Program-made: the position numbers and the translations under genes | DNA from: an uncultured Azospirillum sp. | Lineage (GTDB): Bacteria; Pseudomonadota; Alphaproteobacteria; RF32; CAG-239 | Length of the DNA: 39,616 bases | Assembly (NCBI GenBank): GCA_902489795.1 | Contig: CABUBU010000016.1 | Coordinates: 1 to 39,616 of the forward strand | Reading direction: 5' to 3' | Shown: in pieces, positions 26,079 through 34,097 of the stretch | Numbering within the stretch: position 1 is the stretch's first letter | Layout of the letters: each line of letters starts with the position of its first letter | The notes under the pieces: generated by a model | What the model saw: the letters and a program-made list of their open reading frames with translations, nothing else | Database searches by the model: none | What the model was told of the DNA's origin: nothing

Positions 26079-26738
26079 ATGCTTAATTTAGCTTTTGACA
26101 CCACCGCCGGCAGCTGCTCGGTCATACTGACCGAAGACGGAAAAACAGTCGGCAGAATCATCAGGAAAATGGACTTCGGCCAGGCAGAAGCCCTGTTCCC
26201 GGCAATAGAAGAAATCATGAACGAAAACCGGCTGAAACCGGCCGATCTCGACCTGATCACCGTCTGCACCGGTCCCGGCTCGTTTACCGGCGTGCGTTCT
26301 TCGCTGGCGGCCGCGCGCACGCTCGGGCTGGCGCTGCCATCAACCGGACTGACCGGGGTTTCCGCCTTTGAGGCTTACATTCATGACCTGGCGCCGGACG
26401 AGCTGGCCTTTTACAATGCGGTCATTATCGAAACCAAACGGGAAGATTTTTATTTTCAGTGTTTTGACGCCGGCAAAAACAAAACGGGCGAACCAGAAGC
26501 GCTGGAATATGACGCCGTCATCGACCGCCTGCGGCATAAAAAGGTAACGCTGACCGGCGACGGGGTCGAACGTTTTCTGAGCCGGCCGTCGGGCTTAAGC
26601 CTGCATGTCATCCGGACGGAAGACTGTCTGCCGGTTGAGGCGCTGGCAGCCTGCGGCAGTGAAAAATACCGTTTGAAAAAGCTTGACTATCCCAAGCCGC
26701 TTTACCTGCGCGCGCCGGACGTTTGCGTCAAGGCCTGA
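26079..26738 (+). CDS. tsaB: tRNA threonylcarbamoyladenosine protein TsaB
   Basis: TsaB is the non-catalytic partner of TsaD in t6A37 tRNA modification, working with TsaE, which is also in this window. The protein is 219 residues. The ASKHA-type N-terminus (LAFDTTAGSCSVIL) and the signature CTGPGSFTGVRSSLAAARTL are clear. The C-terminal half is divergent but ends PKPLYLRAPDV as in the family. The ribosome site is weak. It is convergent with yraN and stands alone rather than next to rimI, its frequent partner in alphaproteobacteria. Confidence 0.93.
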   Translation: MLNLAFDTTAGSCSVILTEDGKTVGRIIRKMDFGQAEALFPAIEEIMNENRLKPADLDLITVCTGPGSFTGVRSSLAAARTLGLALPSTGLTGVSAFEAYIHDLAPDELAFYNAVIIETKREDFYFQCFDAGKNKTGEPEALEYDAVIDRLRHKKVTLTGDGVERFLSRPSGLSLHVIRTEDCLPVEALAACGSEKYRLKKLDYPKPLYLRAPDVCVKA

Positions 26739-26740
26739 AA

Positions 26741-26776
26741 ACGCTTTCCGTCGGCAATTTCAAAACCGGAAAGCGT
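26741..26776 (-). terminator. inverted repeat between tsaB and yraN
   Basis: ACGCTTTCCG (26741-26750) and CGGAAAGCGT (26767-26776) form a perfect 10-pair stem with a 16-base loop. On the minus strand it is followed by TTTTC. The outer arm overlaps the last codons of yraN. It probably ends the yraN transcript, though the T run is short. Confidence 0.45.
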
Positions 26777-27116
26777 CCGGCAGATGACAGATTTTAAACG
26801 GCAGACAAACCGTCACCGCATCAAAACGAACGTCAAAAGCCGCATATTGCGGATGTTTCTGCAAAAAGGCCTCCGCCGCCCGCCAGATCCGCCGCTGCTG
26901 ACGCGGTTTGACCGCATAGGCCGCTTTTTCAAGACTTGAACGCTGTTTAACTTCAACAAAAACTATAACATTTTGCCGGCAGGCAACAAAATCGACTTCG
27001 CCCGCGTTGGTGCCGCGGCCGGTCACATAATTGACGGCAACGATCCGGTAACCTTTCAGGCGAAACAGCAGGCGCGCCAGAAATTCTGCCCAATGCCCCT
27101 TGGCGTCAGCCTTCAT
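26760..27116 (-). CDS. yraN: YraN/UPF0102 family endonuclease-like protein
   Basis: This small protein of 118 residues has a restriction-endonuclease-like fold. Motifs are GHWAEFLARLLFR, GEVDFVA (metal Asp) and VFVEVKQR (ExK). Function is not established; the family is linked to DNA processing by structure. The ATG at 27116 overlaps the end of rsmI by 11 bases; a GTG at 27134 is an alternative. The rsmI–yraN pair divergent from an LpoA-like gene is the same arrangement as yraL–yraN around yraM in E. coli. Confidence 0.9.
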   Translation of the reverse strand: MKADAKGHWAEFLARLLFRLKGYRIVAVNYVTGRGTNAGEVDFVACRQNVIVFVEVKQRSSLEKAAYAVKPRQQRRIWRAAEAFLQKHPQYAAFDVRFDAVTVCLPFKICHLPDAFRF

Positions 27117-27945
27117 TTTTGATTGCCACCGCACGGCGATAGACCTCGTTTCTGCTCAAACCACAGGTTTTGACCGCTTCGTTTACCGCCGATTTCAGCG
27201 GCATGGTTTTCATCAGCTCTTTTAAAACACCGTTCAAATCGATATTTTCCTTATTTTCCGCGGTCGGCGGGGCAACCATCAGGACAATTTCCCCTTTCGG
27301 CGGATTCTGCATGAAATGTGCGATCAGCTCTTCGGCGCCGCCGTTGACGCATTCTTCAAACATTTTGGTCATTTCGCGGGCAACCGCCAGTTCCCGCCCG
27401 CGGAAAAATTCCGCCGCGGCAGTCAGGGTTTTCGTCAGCCGCGGCGCGGTTTCGTAAAAAACCAGCGTGGTATTGACGCCGGCCAGCTCGGCAAACAGGT
27501 CCGCGCGCGCCTTTTCGCGGTTGGGAATAAACCCGGCAAACATAAAGCGGTTGGTCGGCAGCCCCGAAAGCTGAAGGGCGGAAATGACGGCGCAGCAGCC
27601 CGGCAGCACGTAAACCGGCACCTTTTGTTCGCGGCATTTGCGCACCAGCTTGTAACCGGGGTCGGAAATGAGCGGCGAACCGGCGTCGCTGACAAGAACC
27701 ACCGCCGTTTCCTCGCGGTTGATCAGATCAATGATCTTCTGCGCCCGTTCCTCCTCGCTGTGGTCTTCGTAGGCGATAAAGGTTTTGTCCTGTCCGATGC
27801 CGAGCAGGGAAAACAGCTTGCGGGTTACGCGGGTGTCTTCGCAGGCAACGTATTCCGCCGCTTTCAGCGCTTCTTTCGCCCGCTCGGAAATGTCACCCAG
27901 ATTGCCGATCGGCGTTGCCGTCACATACAGTCCCTTTTTCATCAT
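27106..27945 (-). CDS. rsmI: 16S rRNA (cytidine-2'-O)-methyltransferase RsmI
   Basis: RsmI methylates the 2'-O of C1402 in 16S rRNA using SAM. The 279-residue protein has the tetrapyrrole-methylase fold. Visible motifs are YVTATPIGNLGDIS, CEDTRVTRKLF, VLVSDAGSPLISDPGY, PGCCAVISALQLSGL and FYETAPRLTKTL. The first of two adjacent ATGs (27945) is used; AGAAG lies about 9 bases upstream. The final segment (LSRNEVYRRAVAIKNEG) is the usual C-terminal helix. Confidence 0.96.
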   Translation of the reverse strand: MMKKGLYVTATPIGNLGDISERAKEALKAAEYVACEDTRVTRKLFSLLGIGQDKTFIAYEDHSEEERAQKIIDLINREETAVVLVSDAGSPLISDPGYKLVRKCREQKVPVYVLPGCCAVISALQLSGLPTNRFMFAGFIPNREKARADLFAELAGVNTTLVFYETAPRLTKTLTAAAEFFRGRELAVAREMTKMFEECVNGGAEELIAHFMQNPPKGEIVLMVAPPTAENKENIDLNGVLKELMKTMPLKSAVNEAVKTCGLSRNEVYRRAVAIKNEG

Positions 27946-28025
27946 TTATTGTTCTTCTGCCCCTTTACAACAAAGCTTTTTTCATTTAAATTAACCGGCA
28001 TAATTGTTTTCGATTTTGGGAAAAA

Positions 28026-29474
28026 ATGCAAGTGTTTAAAAAGATTTGTGCGCTGGCGCTGGCCGGGCTTCTGATCGGCTGCCGCTCAACTTCCGTCACC
28101 ACCGACAGCGGAATTTACGACAGTATTTCCGACATTGACGAAGCCGCCTTTGAAGCGCCTTCAGGTTTTCGCGTCGGCGTACTGCTGCCGCTTTCCGGCG
28201 ACGCCGCCCGTTACGGACAGGGTCTGAAACAGGCCGCGCTGATGGCACTTGAAGACATGAACAATCCCAATCTTATTTTGCAGTTTTACGATACCATGAG
28301 CACTCCCGAAGGAGCGCAGGAAGCGGCTGAAAACGCCCTTAAACAAAAAGCGCAGATGATCATCGGGCCGCTGACCGGCACTTCGGTGCGGGCAATTTCC
28401 GGCGAAACCAAAGCCGGCGGCGTTCCGGTAGTGGCTTTTTCGACCGATTCCGGCGCTTTGCAAAAAGGCGTCTATACCCTCGGGCTGCTGGTGGAAGAAC
28501 AGGTTAACCGCATCATCGCTTATGCCGCGGGCAAAGGCCGGCGCAGTTTTGCCCTGCTGGTTCCCGACAACAGCACCGGCGTTGCGGCGGCGCAGGCGGC
28601 GGTCAAAGCCACGGCCGGCAGCGAAGCGAGAGTGGTCAAGATAGCCTTTTATCCGCCGAAATCGACCGATTTTTCGGAAATTATCCGTCAGCTGAGCGAC
28701 TATGACCGCCGGACCGGCGGCACCAACCGGGAAAAAAACCGGCTGAAGGCACTGGCGGCAAAAGGTGATGCCGAAGCTGCCCGGGCTTTGAAAAAACTGG
28801 CAGCCAAAGGCGCCGAGGAAAGCGTCGACTTTGACGCGGTGCTGATTCCCGAATCCGGCGCCAGACTGAAATCGGCGGCGGCAATGTTCGGCTATTATGA
28901 CGTATTTTCCCCGCAGGTCAAATTCCTCGGCACTTCGGTTTGGGAAAATACGCGCCTTAACAGGGAATCGACGCTTATCGGCAGCTGGTACCCGGCCATG
29001 TCGCGCACCCACAACGCCTATTTCAACAAAAAATATCATGCGCTTTTCAACGAATATCCGCAGAGCCTGTACGCTTTCGCCTATGACGCGGTAGCGCTGG
29101 CCTCGGCTCTGGCCAGAAACAACCCCGCCGACATTGATGCCGCCATCACCACCGGAGACGGTTTTGTCGGCATCAGCGGCATGTTCCGCATTTTGCCCGA
29201 CGGCAAAAACGAACACAGTCTGGACATTATTGAGGTGACCCGTTCCGGCGATGTGGTCGTCGATCCGGCGGCAAAGAAATTCTCCGCCGCCCTGCCCGAA
29301 AACTCGCCGGAAAGCGCCGCCCGGGCTTATGACGCCGCACCGCCGATGATTTTCGGCAAGGACAAGTCGGAAGCCGAACGCCTGATTTTCGGCCGGACGC
29401 TTGCGGGCAATTATGATTACGGCGCGCCGGCCGACGGACAGGACAACGACGGCGGATACGGTTTTTCGTTTTAA
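28026..29474 (+). CDS. LpoA-like penicillin-binding protein activator (lipoprotein)
   Basis: This is a 482-residue lipoprotein. Its leader MQVFKKICALALAGLLIGC ends in a lipobox with Cys19. Residues about 48-390 form a type I periplasmic-binding-protein fold (VGVLLPLSGDAARYGQGLKQ, MIIGPLTGTSVRAI, PVVAFSTDSG), as in the C-terminal domain of LpoA (YraM). In E. coli LpoA activates PBP1A from the outer membrane; a similar role with the class A PBP in this window is inferred. The N-terminal TPR-like domain of E. coli LpoA is absent, as is usual in alphaproteobacteria. The start has GGGA 5 bases upstream. The C-terminal about 40 residues are Gly/Asp-rich. Confidence 0.85.
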   Translation: MQVFKKICALALAGLLIGCRSTSVTTDSGIYDSISDIDEAAFEAPSGFRVGVLLPLSGDAARYGQGLKQAALMALEDMNNPNLILQFYDTMSTPEGAQEAAENALKQKAQMIIGPLTGTSVRAISGETKAGGVPVVAFSTDSGALQKGVYTLGLLVEEQVNRIIAYAAGKGRRSFALLVPDNSTGVAAAQAAVKATAGSEARVVKIAFYPPKSTDFSEIIRQLSDYDRRTGGTNREKNRLKALAAKGDAEAARALKKLAAKGAEESVDFDAVLIPESGARLKSAAAMFGYYDVFSPQVKFLGTSVWENTRLNRESTLIGSWYPAMSRTHNAYFNKKYHALFNEYPQSLYAFAYDAVALASALARNNPADIDAAITTGDGFVGISGMFRILPDGKNEHSLDIIEVTRSGDVVVDPAAKKFSAALPENSPESAARAYDAAPPMIFGKDKSEAERLIFGRTLAGNYDYGAPADGQDNDGGYGFSF

Positions 29475-29498
29475 TCATGTTAATGAAACATTTTTTGC

Positions 29499-29527
29499 TT
29501 GCAAGTCGAACGGAAATTGACGATAGT
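29499..29527 (+). promoter_or_regulatory. candidate promoter of the SRP RNA gene
   Basis: TTGCAA (29499-29504) and GATAGT (29522-29527) are 17 bases apart, which would start transcription around 29535, just before the RNA's closing stem. Confidence 0.4.
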
Positions 29528-29540
29528 AACTGATGTATCA

Positions 29541-29637
29541 CGGAGGGCGTCGGGTCAGGCATTCGCCAACCCGGTCAGGTCCGGAAGGAAGCAGCCGTAA
29601 CGAAACCGCCTGAGGTCGGCCGCCCTCCGCCTTTTTT
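29541..29637 (+). ncRNA. ffs: signal recognition particle RNA (4.5S type)
   Basis: The conserved apical core GGTCAGGTCCGGAAGGAAGC, followed by AGCCGTAACGAAAC, binds Ffh and is unmistakable. The ends close by CGGAGGGCG (29541-29549) pairing with CGCCCTCCG (29621-29629). The TTTTTT at 29632-29637 makes this stem double as terminator. Size is about 95 bases, the short bacterial form without an Alu domain. It lies just upstream of dnaX, a common alphaproteobacterial order. The 5' end is set by pairing and may be a few bases earlier. Confidence 0.96.
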
Positions 29638-29657
29638 AGACAAAGACAAGATTATCG

Positions 29658-31397
29658 ATGGCAGAAGAAGAAAAACAGGAACAGTATGTGGTTCTCGCCC
29701 GCAAATACCGCCCGCAGAATTTTGAAGATCTGCTGGGGCAGGATGCGCTGGTGCAAACCCTGACCAACGCCATCAACAACAACCGCCTGCACCATGCCTA
29801 TATTCTGACCGGCATCCGCGGGGTCGGCAAGACCACCACCGCGCGGCTGATTGCCAAAGCCCTCAACTGCACCGGTCCCGACGGTAACGGCGGCCCCACC
29901 ACCCATCCCTGCGGCATTTGCGAAAACTGCAAATCGATCGCCGCCGGCCGCAACATCGACGTTTTGGAACTCGACGCGGCCTCCCGCACCGGGGTTGACG
30001 ACATTCGCGATATTTTGGACGGCGTGCGCTACAAACCGACCAACTGCCGCTATAAAATATACATCATCGACGAAGTGCACATGCTTTCAAAAAGCGCGTT
30101 CAACGCTTTGCTGAAAACGCTTGAAGAACCGCCGGCGCATGTCAAGTTCATCTTCGCCACCACCGAAATCCGCAAAGTGCCGGTTACGGTGCTGTCCCGC
30201 TGTCAGCGTTTTGACCTTCAGCGGCTGTCGATCGAAGACCTGCTGAAACTGTTTAACAAAATTATTGCGGCGGAAGACCTGAAAGCCGACAACGAGGCGC
30301 TGCACATGATTGCGGCGGCCGCCGACGGTTCCGCCCGCGACGGATTGTCACTGCTCGACCAGGCGATTTCGCTCGGCGGCGGAAAAGTGCGCATAGACAT
30401 CGTTAAAGAAATGCTGGGTATGGCCGACCGCGGCCAGACTTTTGAACTGTTCAACCAGATGGTGGGCGGCGACATGCAGGCGCTGCTCGGCAAATTGCAG
30501 GAAATGTACAGAAACGGCGCCAACCCGGCGGCCGTTATCGGCGATCTGATCAACCTGACCCACGCCCTGACCAAGGCACTGCTGCTGCCGGGGTTTGTTA
30601 ACGACGCTTCGCTGTCGGAAAACGACCGGAACTTCCTGAAGGAAACTTCGGGCAAGCTGAGCATTGCCACGCTTTCCAAAATCTGGCAGATGCTGATCAA
30701 GGGAATGAACGAGATGCAGACCGCGCCGGTGCCGATCGACGCGCTGGAGATGATTTTGATCCGTATCGCCTACTCCGCCAACCTGCCTTCTCCCGCCGAA
30801 CTGCTGGAAAGCGTAAAAAAAAAATCTGAATCAGGTACCCTGAGACCGGCAAACTTCAGCGCCGGCAATCCGCCCGCGGCAGCGCAAACGACGGCGGCTC
30901 CCGTTTCTGCGCCGGCAGCGGTTTCAACTCCGGCCCAAACGGTCATCAACGCGCCTTTTTCCGACATCAACGGACTGATCAAACATCTGGAAAATCAAAA
31001 ACAGCCGCGGCTGGCTTATGCTCTGCGCCACGACATAGAGGTGATGGATTTTTCTACCGGACAGATCAAATTCAAAGCCGCCGACCGGATCGGCAACGAC
31101 ACGCTGGCCGCACTCAACAAAATTCTCGAAGAAACGACCGGGGGCAAATGGGCGCTCGACATCGTACCGGGCGAAGTCGGCCGCACCGTTGCCGACATTG
31201 AAAAAGAGCAAAAAGAAAAGGACAAGAAAAACGTTGCCGAAACCCCGCTGGTAAAAGCCATTCTGGAAGAGTTCCGCGGCGCCAGAATCGAAAACCTGAC
31301 CCGCAAGGTCAAAGCCGGAGAAGACGACGGGGACGAAAGCGCAAACGAAGACATTTTCAACACCAACAGCGAAGATTACTTTAACAGTGAGGATTAA
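29658..31397 (+). CDS. dnaX: DNA polymerase III subunits gamma and tau
   Basis: This is the clamp-loader ATPase of the replisome, 579 residues. Motifs are Walker A (GIRGVGKTTTARLIAK), the zinc cysteines (CGICENC with an earlier NC), Walker B (YIIDEVHMLS), sensor 1 (FATTEIRKVPVT) and SRC (LSRCQRFD). Domain III follows to about residue 370. A Pro/Ala/Thr-rich linker (about 395-430) and a tau-specific C-terminal domain come after it. An A10 run at 30815-30824 with a -1-frame TGA at 30827 may also give a 390-residue gamma form. The last about 80 residues are acidic and charged. It heads the dnaX–ybaB–recR operon. Confidence 0.97.
   Translation: MAEEEKQEQYVVLARKYRPQNFEDLLGQDALVQTLTNAINNNRLHHAYILTGIRGVGKTTTARLIAKALNCTGPDGNGGPTTHPCGICENCKSIAAGRNIDVLELDAASRTGVDDIRDILDGVRYKPTNCRYKIYIIDEVHMLSKSAFNALLKTLEEPPAHVKFIFATTEIRKVPVTVLSRCQRFDLQRLSIEDLLKLFNKIIAAEDLKADNEALHMIAAAADGSARDGLSLLDQAISLGGGKVRIDIVKEMLGMADRGQTFELFNQMVGGDMQALLGKLQEMYRNGANPAAVIGDLINLTHALTKALLLPGFVNDASLSENDRNFLKETSGKLSIATLSKIWQMLIKGMNEMQTAPVPIDALEMILIRIAYSANLPSPAELLESVKKKSESGTLRPANFSAGNPPAAAQTTAAPVSAPAAVSTPAQTVINAPFSDINGLIKHLENQKQPRLAYALRHDIEVMDFSTGQIKFKAADRIGNDTLAALNKILEETTGGKWALDIVPGEVGRTVADIEKEQKEKDKKNVAETPLVKAILEEFRGARIENLTRKVKAGEDDGDESANEDIFNTNSEDYFNSED
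30815..30843 (+). promoter_or_regulatory. candidate frameshift/slippage site in dnaX
   Basis: Ten A residues (30815-30824) read GTA AAA AAA AAA TCT in frame. A -1 ribosomal slip, or one extra A in the mRNA, gives ATC then TGA (30827-30829) and ends the protein at residue 390. Six bases after the run TCAGG-TAC-CCTGA can fold (30831-30843). A GGAAAG stretch just upstream could act as a stimulatory ribosome site. Confidence 0.6.
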
Positions 31398-31403
31398 ATT
31401 GCC

Positions 31404-31724
31404 ATGATGAACATGCAGGGACTTATGAAACAAGCGCAAATGATGCAGAAAAAAATGGAAGAAGCGCAGAAAAGACTGGCGGAAAGCGAAGTAACCGGCA
31501 GCAGCGGCGGCGGCATGGTCAAAGTGACCTTAAACGGCAAATTTGAGGCCAAAAAGGTGGAAATTGACAAGAGCCTGGTCAACCCGGAAGAAACCGACAT
31601 CCTTGAAGACCTGCTGCTGGCCGCTTTCAACGACGCTCAGGGCAAAGTGGACGCCATGATGAGCGACGGGATGAAAGACATTACCGGCGGACTTAATCTC
31701 GGCGGGTTAAAGTTGCCGTTTTAA
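31404..31724 (+). CDS. ybaB: YbaB/EbfC family nucleoid-associated protein
   Basis: This is a small DNA-binding protein of 106 residues. It has the family pattern MQGLMKQAQMMQKKMEEAQ at the N-terminus, then a GGGMVKVTLNGKFEAKKVEI beta core and a C-terminal GGLNLGG. Family members bind DNA as dimers and sit between dnaX and recR in many bacteria, as here. It starts 6 bases after the dnaX stop, with GAGGA overlapping the end of dnaX. Confidence 0.95.
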   Translation: MMNMQGLMKQAQMMQKKMEEAQKRLAESEVTGSSGGGMVKVTLNGKFEAKKVEIDKSLVNPEETDILEDLLLAAFNDAQGKVDAMMSDGMKDITGGLNLGGLKLPF

Positions 31725-31736
31725 GGAGATTTCGCC

Positions 31737-32330
31737 TTGTCCGGACAGGAAATTGAAAAACTGGCGAAAATCATCGCCAAATTGCCGGCGCTCGGCACCC
31801 GTTCTTCGCGGCGGATCGTTCTTTATCTGCTGAAAAAGCGGGAAACCGCGCTGCTGCCGCTGATCGAAGCTTTGCAGGAAGTGGCGGCCAACGTCAAAAC
31901 CTGCGAGGTCTGCGGCAATTACGACACTCTTTCCCCCTGCTCCGTCTGCTGTTCGGAAAAACGCGACGGACATACCGTCTGCGTGGTGCAGGACGTCGCC
32001 GATTTGTGGGCAATGGAGCGGGTCGGTTTCTATAAGGGAAAATACCATGTTCTGGGCGGCGTGCTGTCGGCGCTCGACGGTGTTTCGCCCGATGATCTGA
32101 ACATGGACAAACTGCTGGACAGACTGCCGAAAGAAGAAATCGGGGAAGTGATTCTGGCGCTGCCGGCAACCGTCGACGGGCAGATAACCTCCCATTATCT
32201 GGTCAGCCGTCTGAAAGAACACAACGTCAAAATCACCACCCTGGCACAGGGCATTCCGGTTGGTGCCGAGCTTGATTACATGGACGAAGGAACCATCCAG
32301 CTGGCCATTAATTCGCGTAAGGAAATGTAA
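31737..32330 (+). CDS. recR: recombination protein RecR
   Basis: RecR works with RecO (and RecF) to load RecA at gaps. The protein is 197 residues. A helix-hairpin-helix region (KLPALGTRSSRRIVLYLL) is followed by a four-cysteine zinc finger (CEVC and CSVC) and a TOPRIM domain (YHVLGGVLSALDGVSPDDL). The TTG start at 31737 is fixed by AAGGAG 8 bases upstream and by the usual N-terminus. The TOPRIM glutamate, normally VVE, is Gln85 here (VVQDVADLWA). This TOPRIM domain is not catalytic in RecR, so the effect may be mild. Confidence 0.96.
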   Translation: MSGQEIEKLAKIIAKLPALGTRSSRRIVLYLLKKRETALLPLIEALQEVAANVKTCEVCGNYDTLSPCSVCCSEKRDGHTVCVVQDVADLWAMERVGFYKGKYHVLGGVLSALDGVSPDDLNMDKLLDRLPKEEIGEVILALPATVDGQITSHYLVSRLKEHNVKITTLAQGIPVGAELDYMDEGTIQLAINSRKEM

Positions 32331-32352
32331 CCGAACAAACGGCGGGCAGCTT

Positions 32353-32928
32353 ATGACGGATTTGCAAAACAAAAAAAACAAGTGGGCGGCAAAACAGTCG
32401 GCAACACTGTTTAAAACAGCGTTCACTGTCTTTTTTGCCACCGTTTTCTGGCTGCTTCCCGACACGGCAAAAGCAGTTTCCTCCCGCACTTTTGATTCCA
32501 TGTATGCAGCCGCAGCCCGCGGTGACGTTCCGGCTTTGCGGGAAGCCATGCACCGGGGTTTAAGGATTGACGCGGTCAACCGTTCCGGCGACACCGGCGT
32601 CTGCGCGGCGGTCAAACGTCAGGACTACCGGGCATACAACGCTTTCGTGCAGGCCGGCGCACGCACCAACCCGCCCTGCCTTGCCCGCATCAACCGTGCC
32701 GAATATGAAGAATTTATCAATTCCGACGAAATTGTCATTTATGCCCGCAACCAATATACGCCGCCGGCTGGAGCGCCTGCACCGGGAAGCTATTATTCTC
32801 CTTCCGGCTATGTTTCCGGCCGGCAGATGGGTATCATTCAGCGGGAACTGAACTATACTGCACAAACCGGCAACGCGTACAACCTGCTTTATCTGCCGGT
32901 TTCTCTTTTGTTTTCCTTTTTTCCATGA
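32353..32928 (+). CDS. small exported ankyrin-like protein
   Basis: This is a 191-residue protein. A positively charged start is followed by a hydrophobic segment (TAFTVFFATVFWLLPDTAKA) that is a likely signal peptide cut near AVSS. Residues about 47-110 resemble two ankyrin repeats (MYAAAARGDVPALREAMHRG and the following VNRSGDTGVCAAVKRQDYRA). The rest is Pro/Ser/Tyr-rich, ending in a hydrophobic LLYLPVSLLFSFFP that may be another membrane segment or a truncated end. It starts 22 bases after recR with only a weak GGCGGG site. Function unknown. Confidence 0.65.
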   Translation: MTDLQNKKNKWAAKQSATLFKTAFTVFFATVFWLLPDTAKAVSSRTFDSMYAAAARGDVPALREAMHRGLRIDAVNRSGDTGVCAAVKRQDYRAYNAFVQAGARTNPPCLARINRAEYEEFINSDEIVIYARNQYTPPAGAPAPGSYYSPSGYVSGRQMGIIQRELNYTAQTGNAYNLLYLPVSLLFSFFP

Positions 32929-33081
32929 AAATCAGACTGATAAATGCAAATTATCACGTATATTCCCAAGTAATCAGAGAATTCCGGAACATCAGCAAAT
33001 CTCAATGTTTGAGCGGATCGCCGGCAGCAAGCGGCATTTGACACATCTTGGTTAATCCCGAAAAAAAGCAGTTTTTTATAT

Positions 33082-33112
33082 GGCGCACAATAAAAACAGC
33101 GCCTTTATTTTT
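33082..33112 (+). terminator. terminator of the dnaX–recR operon region
   Basis: GGCGC (33082-33086) pairs with GCGCC (33099-33103) around a 12-base A-rich loop and is followed by TTTATTTTT. It lies 154 bases past the ankyrin-like gene. Nothing else is recognised between 32929 and 33153. Confidence 0.5.
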
Positions 33113-33164
33113 ACTCAGACAATCGTCAGGACATTTCTGTTACAGGTGCAACAGTGTTTAATCA

Positions 33165-33677
33165 CAGAAGAAAAGGGGTAGAAAGTGAAAAAAAGAGCAA
33201 AAAGAAAAAGGGAGAAGGAAAGAGACCGGAAAAAAGTGAAGAGAGACAGGAAAAGGAAAAACGAAGAAAGAAAACAATGAAAAAGAAAGAAGAAAGGGAA
33301 AGGATAAAAGAAGAAGGAGAAAGGGGGAAGAAAAGAGAACACAAACAAAGAAAAGGAAAGAGAGGGGAAAAGAAGAAAAAGAGAAAAGAGGTTAAAAAAA
33401 AGGGAAAACAGAAAAGAAAAAGAAGGCGGAGAAGAGAAAGATAGATAAACAGGGAGTAAAGAGGAAAAAGAAGGGTAAGGAATAGGGAAGAAAGGGAAAG
33501 AGAAAAGAACAAGAAAAAGAGGTTAAAGAAAGAGAAAAAAGATAAGATAAACAAGGAGAAGAGGAAAAGAAAAGAGATAGAGCGGAAGGACGGAAGAAAG
33601 AGAGAGGAAAAAGGGAAAAAAGAAGATGGGCCGAAAAGGCGGAGGAAGGAAAAAGGCAGGGAGAGGAAACGAAAAAG
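33165..33677 (+). repeat. 513-base polypurine tract
   Basis: I count about 39 pyrimidines in 513 bases, so the plus strand is about 92% A+G, mixed as AGAAAAAG/GGAAAG-type words without a fixed period. It translates on plus to Lys/Glu/Arg-rich peptides (one frame is open for 96 codons from 33154) with stops in the second half, and on minus to Phe/Leu/Ser strings. I do not call it coding. It ends about 46 bases before repeat copy 2. Such tracts can form triplex (H-DNA) or R-loop structures. Confidence 0.85.
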
Positions 33678-33723
33678 CCATAAGTGCTCCTCAACCATAC
33701 GCCGGATGCTGAGTTTTTGTTTC

Positions 33724-34097
33724 GCAAAAGCTCAACTGATACGAATATGTCTTTTTAGAACTTTTTATGAACCGTCGCATCAGGAGTTTTTTATCACACC
33801 CAAAAACAATACAATTCACAAACATTATAAAAACGACCGTTATTATCAGCTTACAGGCATCGGTAAATGTTCAATACGCTTCTGTTGATTTCCCTGAAGG
33901 AAAAATTTGGTGCAGACCGGGCAAAATCCGGTAGGAAAAATGGGGAAGAAAAATGCGGAAAGAAATAAAAGGCGGGAATCCGCGATTTGAAAAAATTAAA
34001 TAAAAAAACGGTATTCAAAAAAATACATTCGTATCGGCTGAAGCAAAAGATTAAATAAAAAAGTATTCCAAAAGCTACATTCATTCGCCAAAGCCGG
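33724..34097 (+). repeat. dispersed repeat, copy 2
   Basis: These ~374 bases match 22591-22962 in the same orientation. The strongest blocks are around 33740-33865 and 33970-34075. Relative to copy 1 it has an extra T near 33763 and lacks about 20 bases after 33857, so the shared reading frame (YEPSHQEFFIT here) is broken at a TGA at 33886. Its end holds two tandem units, each starting ATTAAATAAAAA and containing GTATTC and a TACATTC block (about 34000-34097). The rest of the gap to cvpA (34098-34221) holds nothing I recognise. Confidence 0.8.

Noticed and set aside
33154..33698. Lys/Glu/Arg-rich 96-codon plus frame and Phe/Leu/Ser-rich 178-codon minus frame in the polypurine tract
   Set aside because: Both follow from base composition alone. 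Neither has a ribosome site with an ordered protein segment, and the tract has stops in its second half on plus. A decayed gene cannot be excluded.
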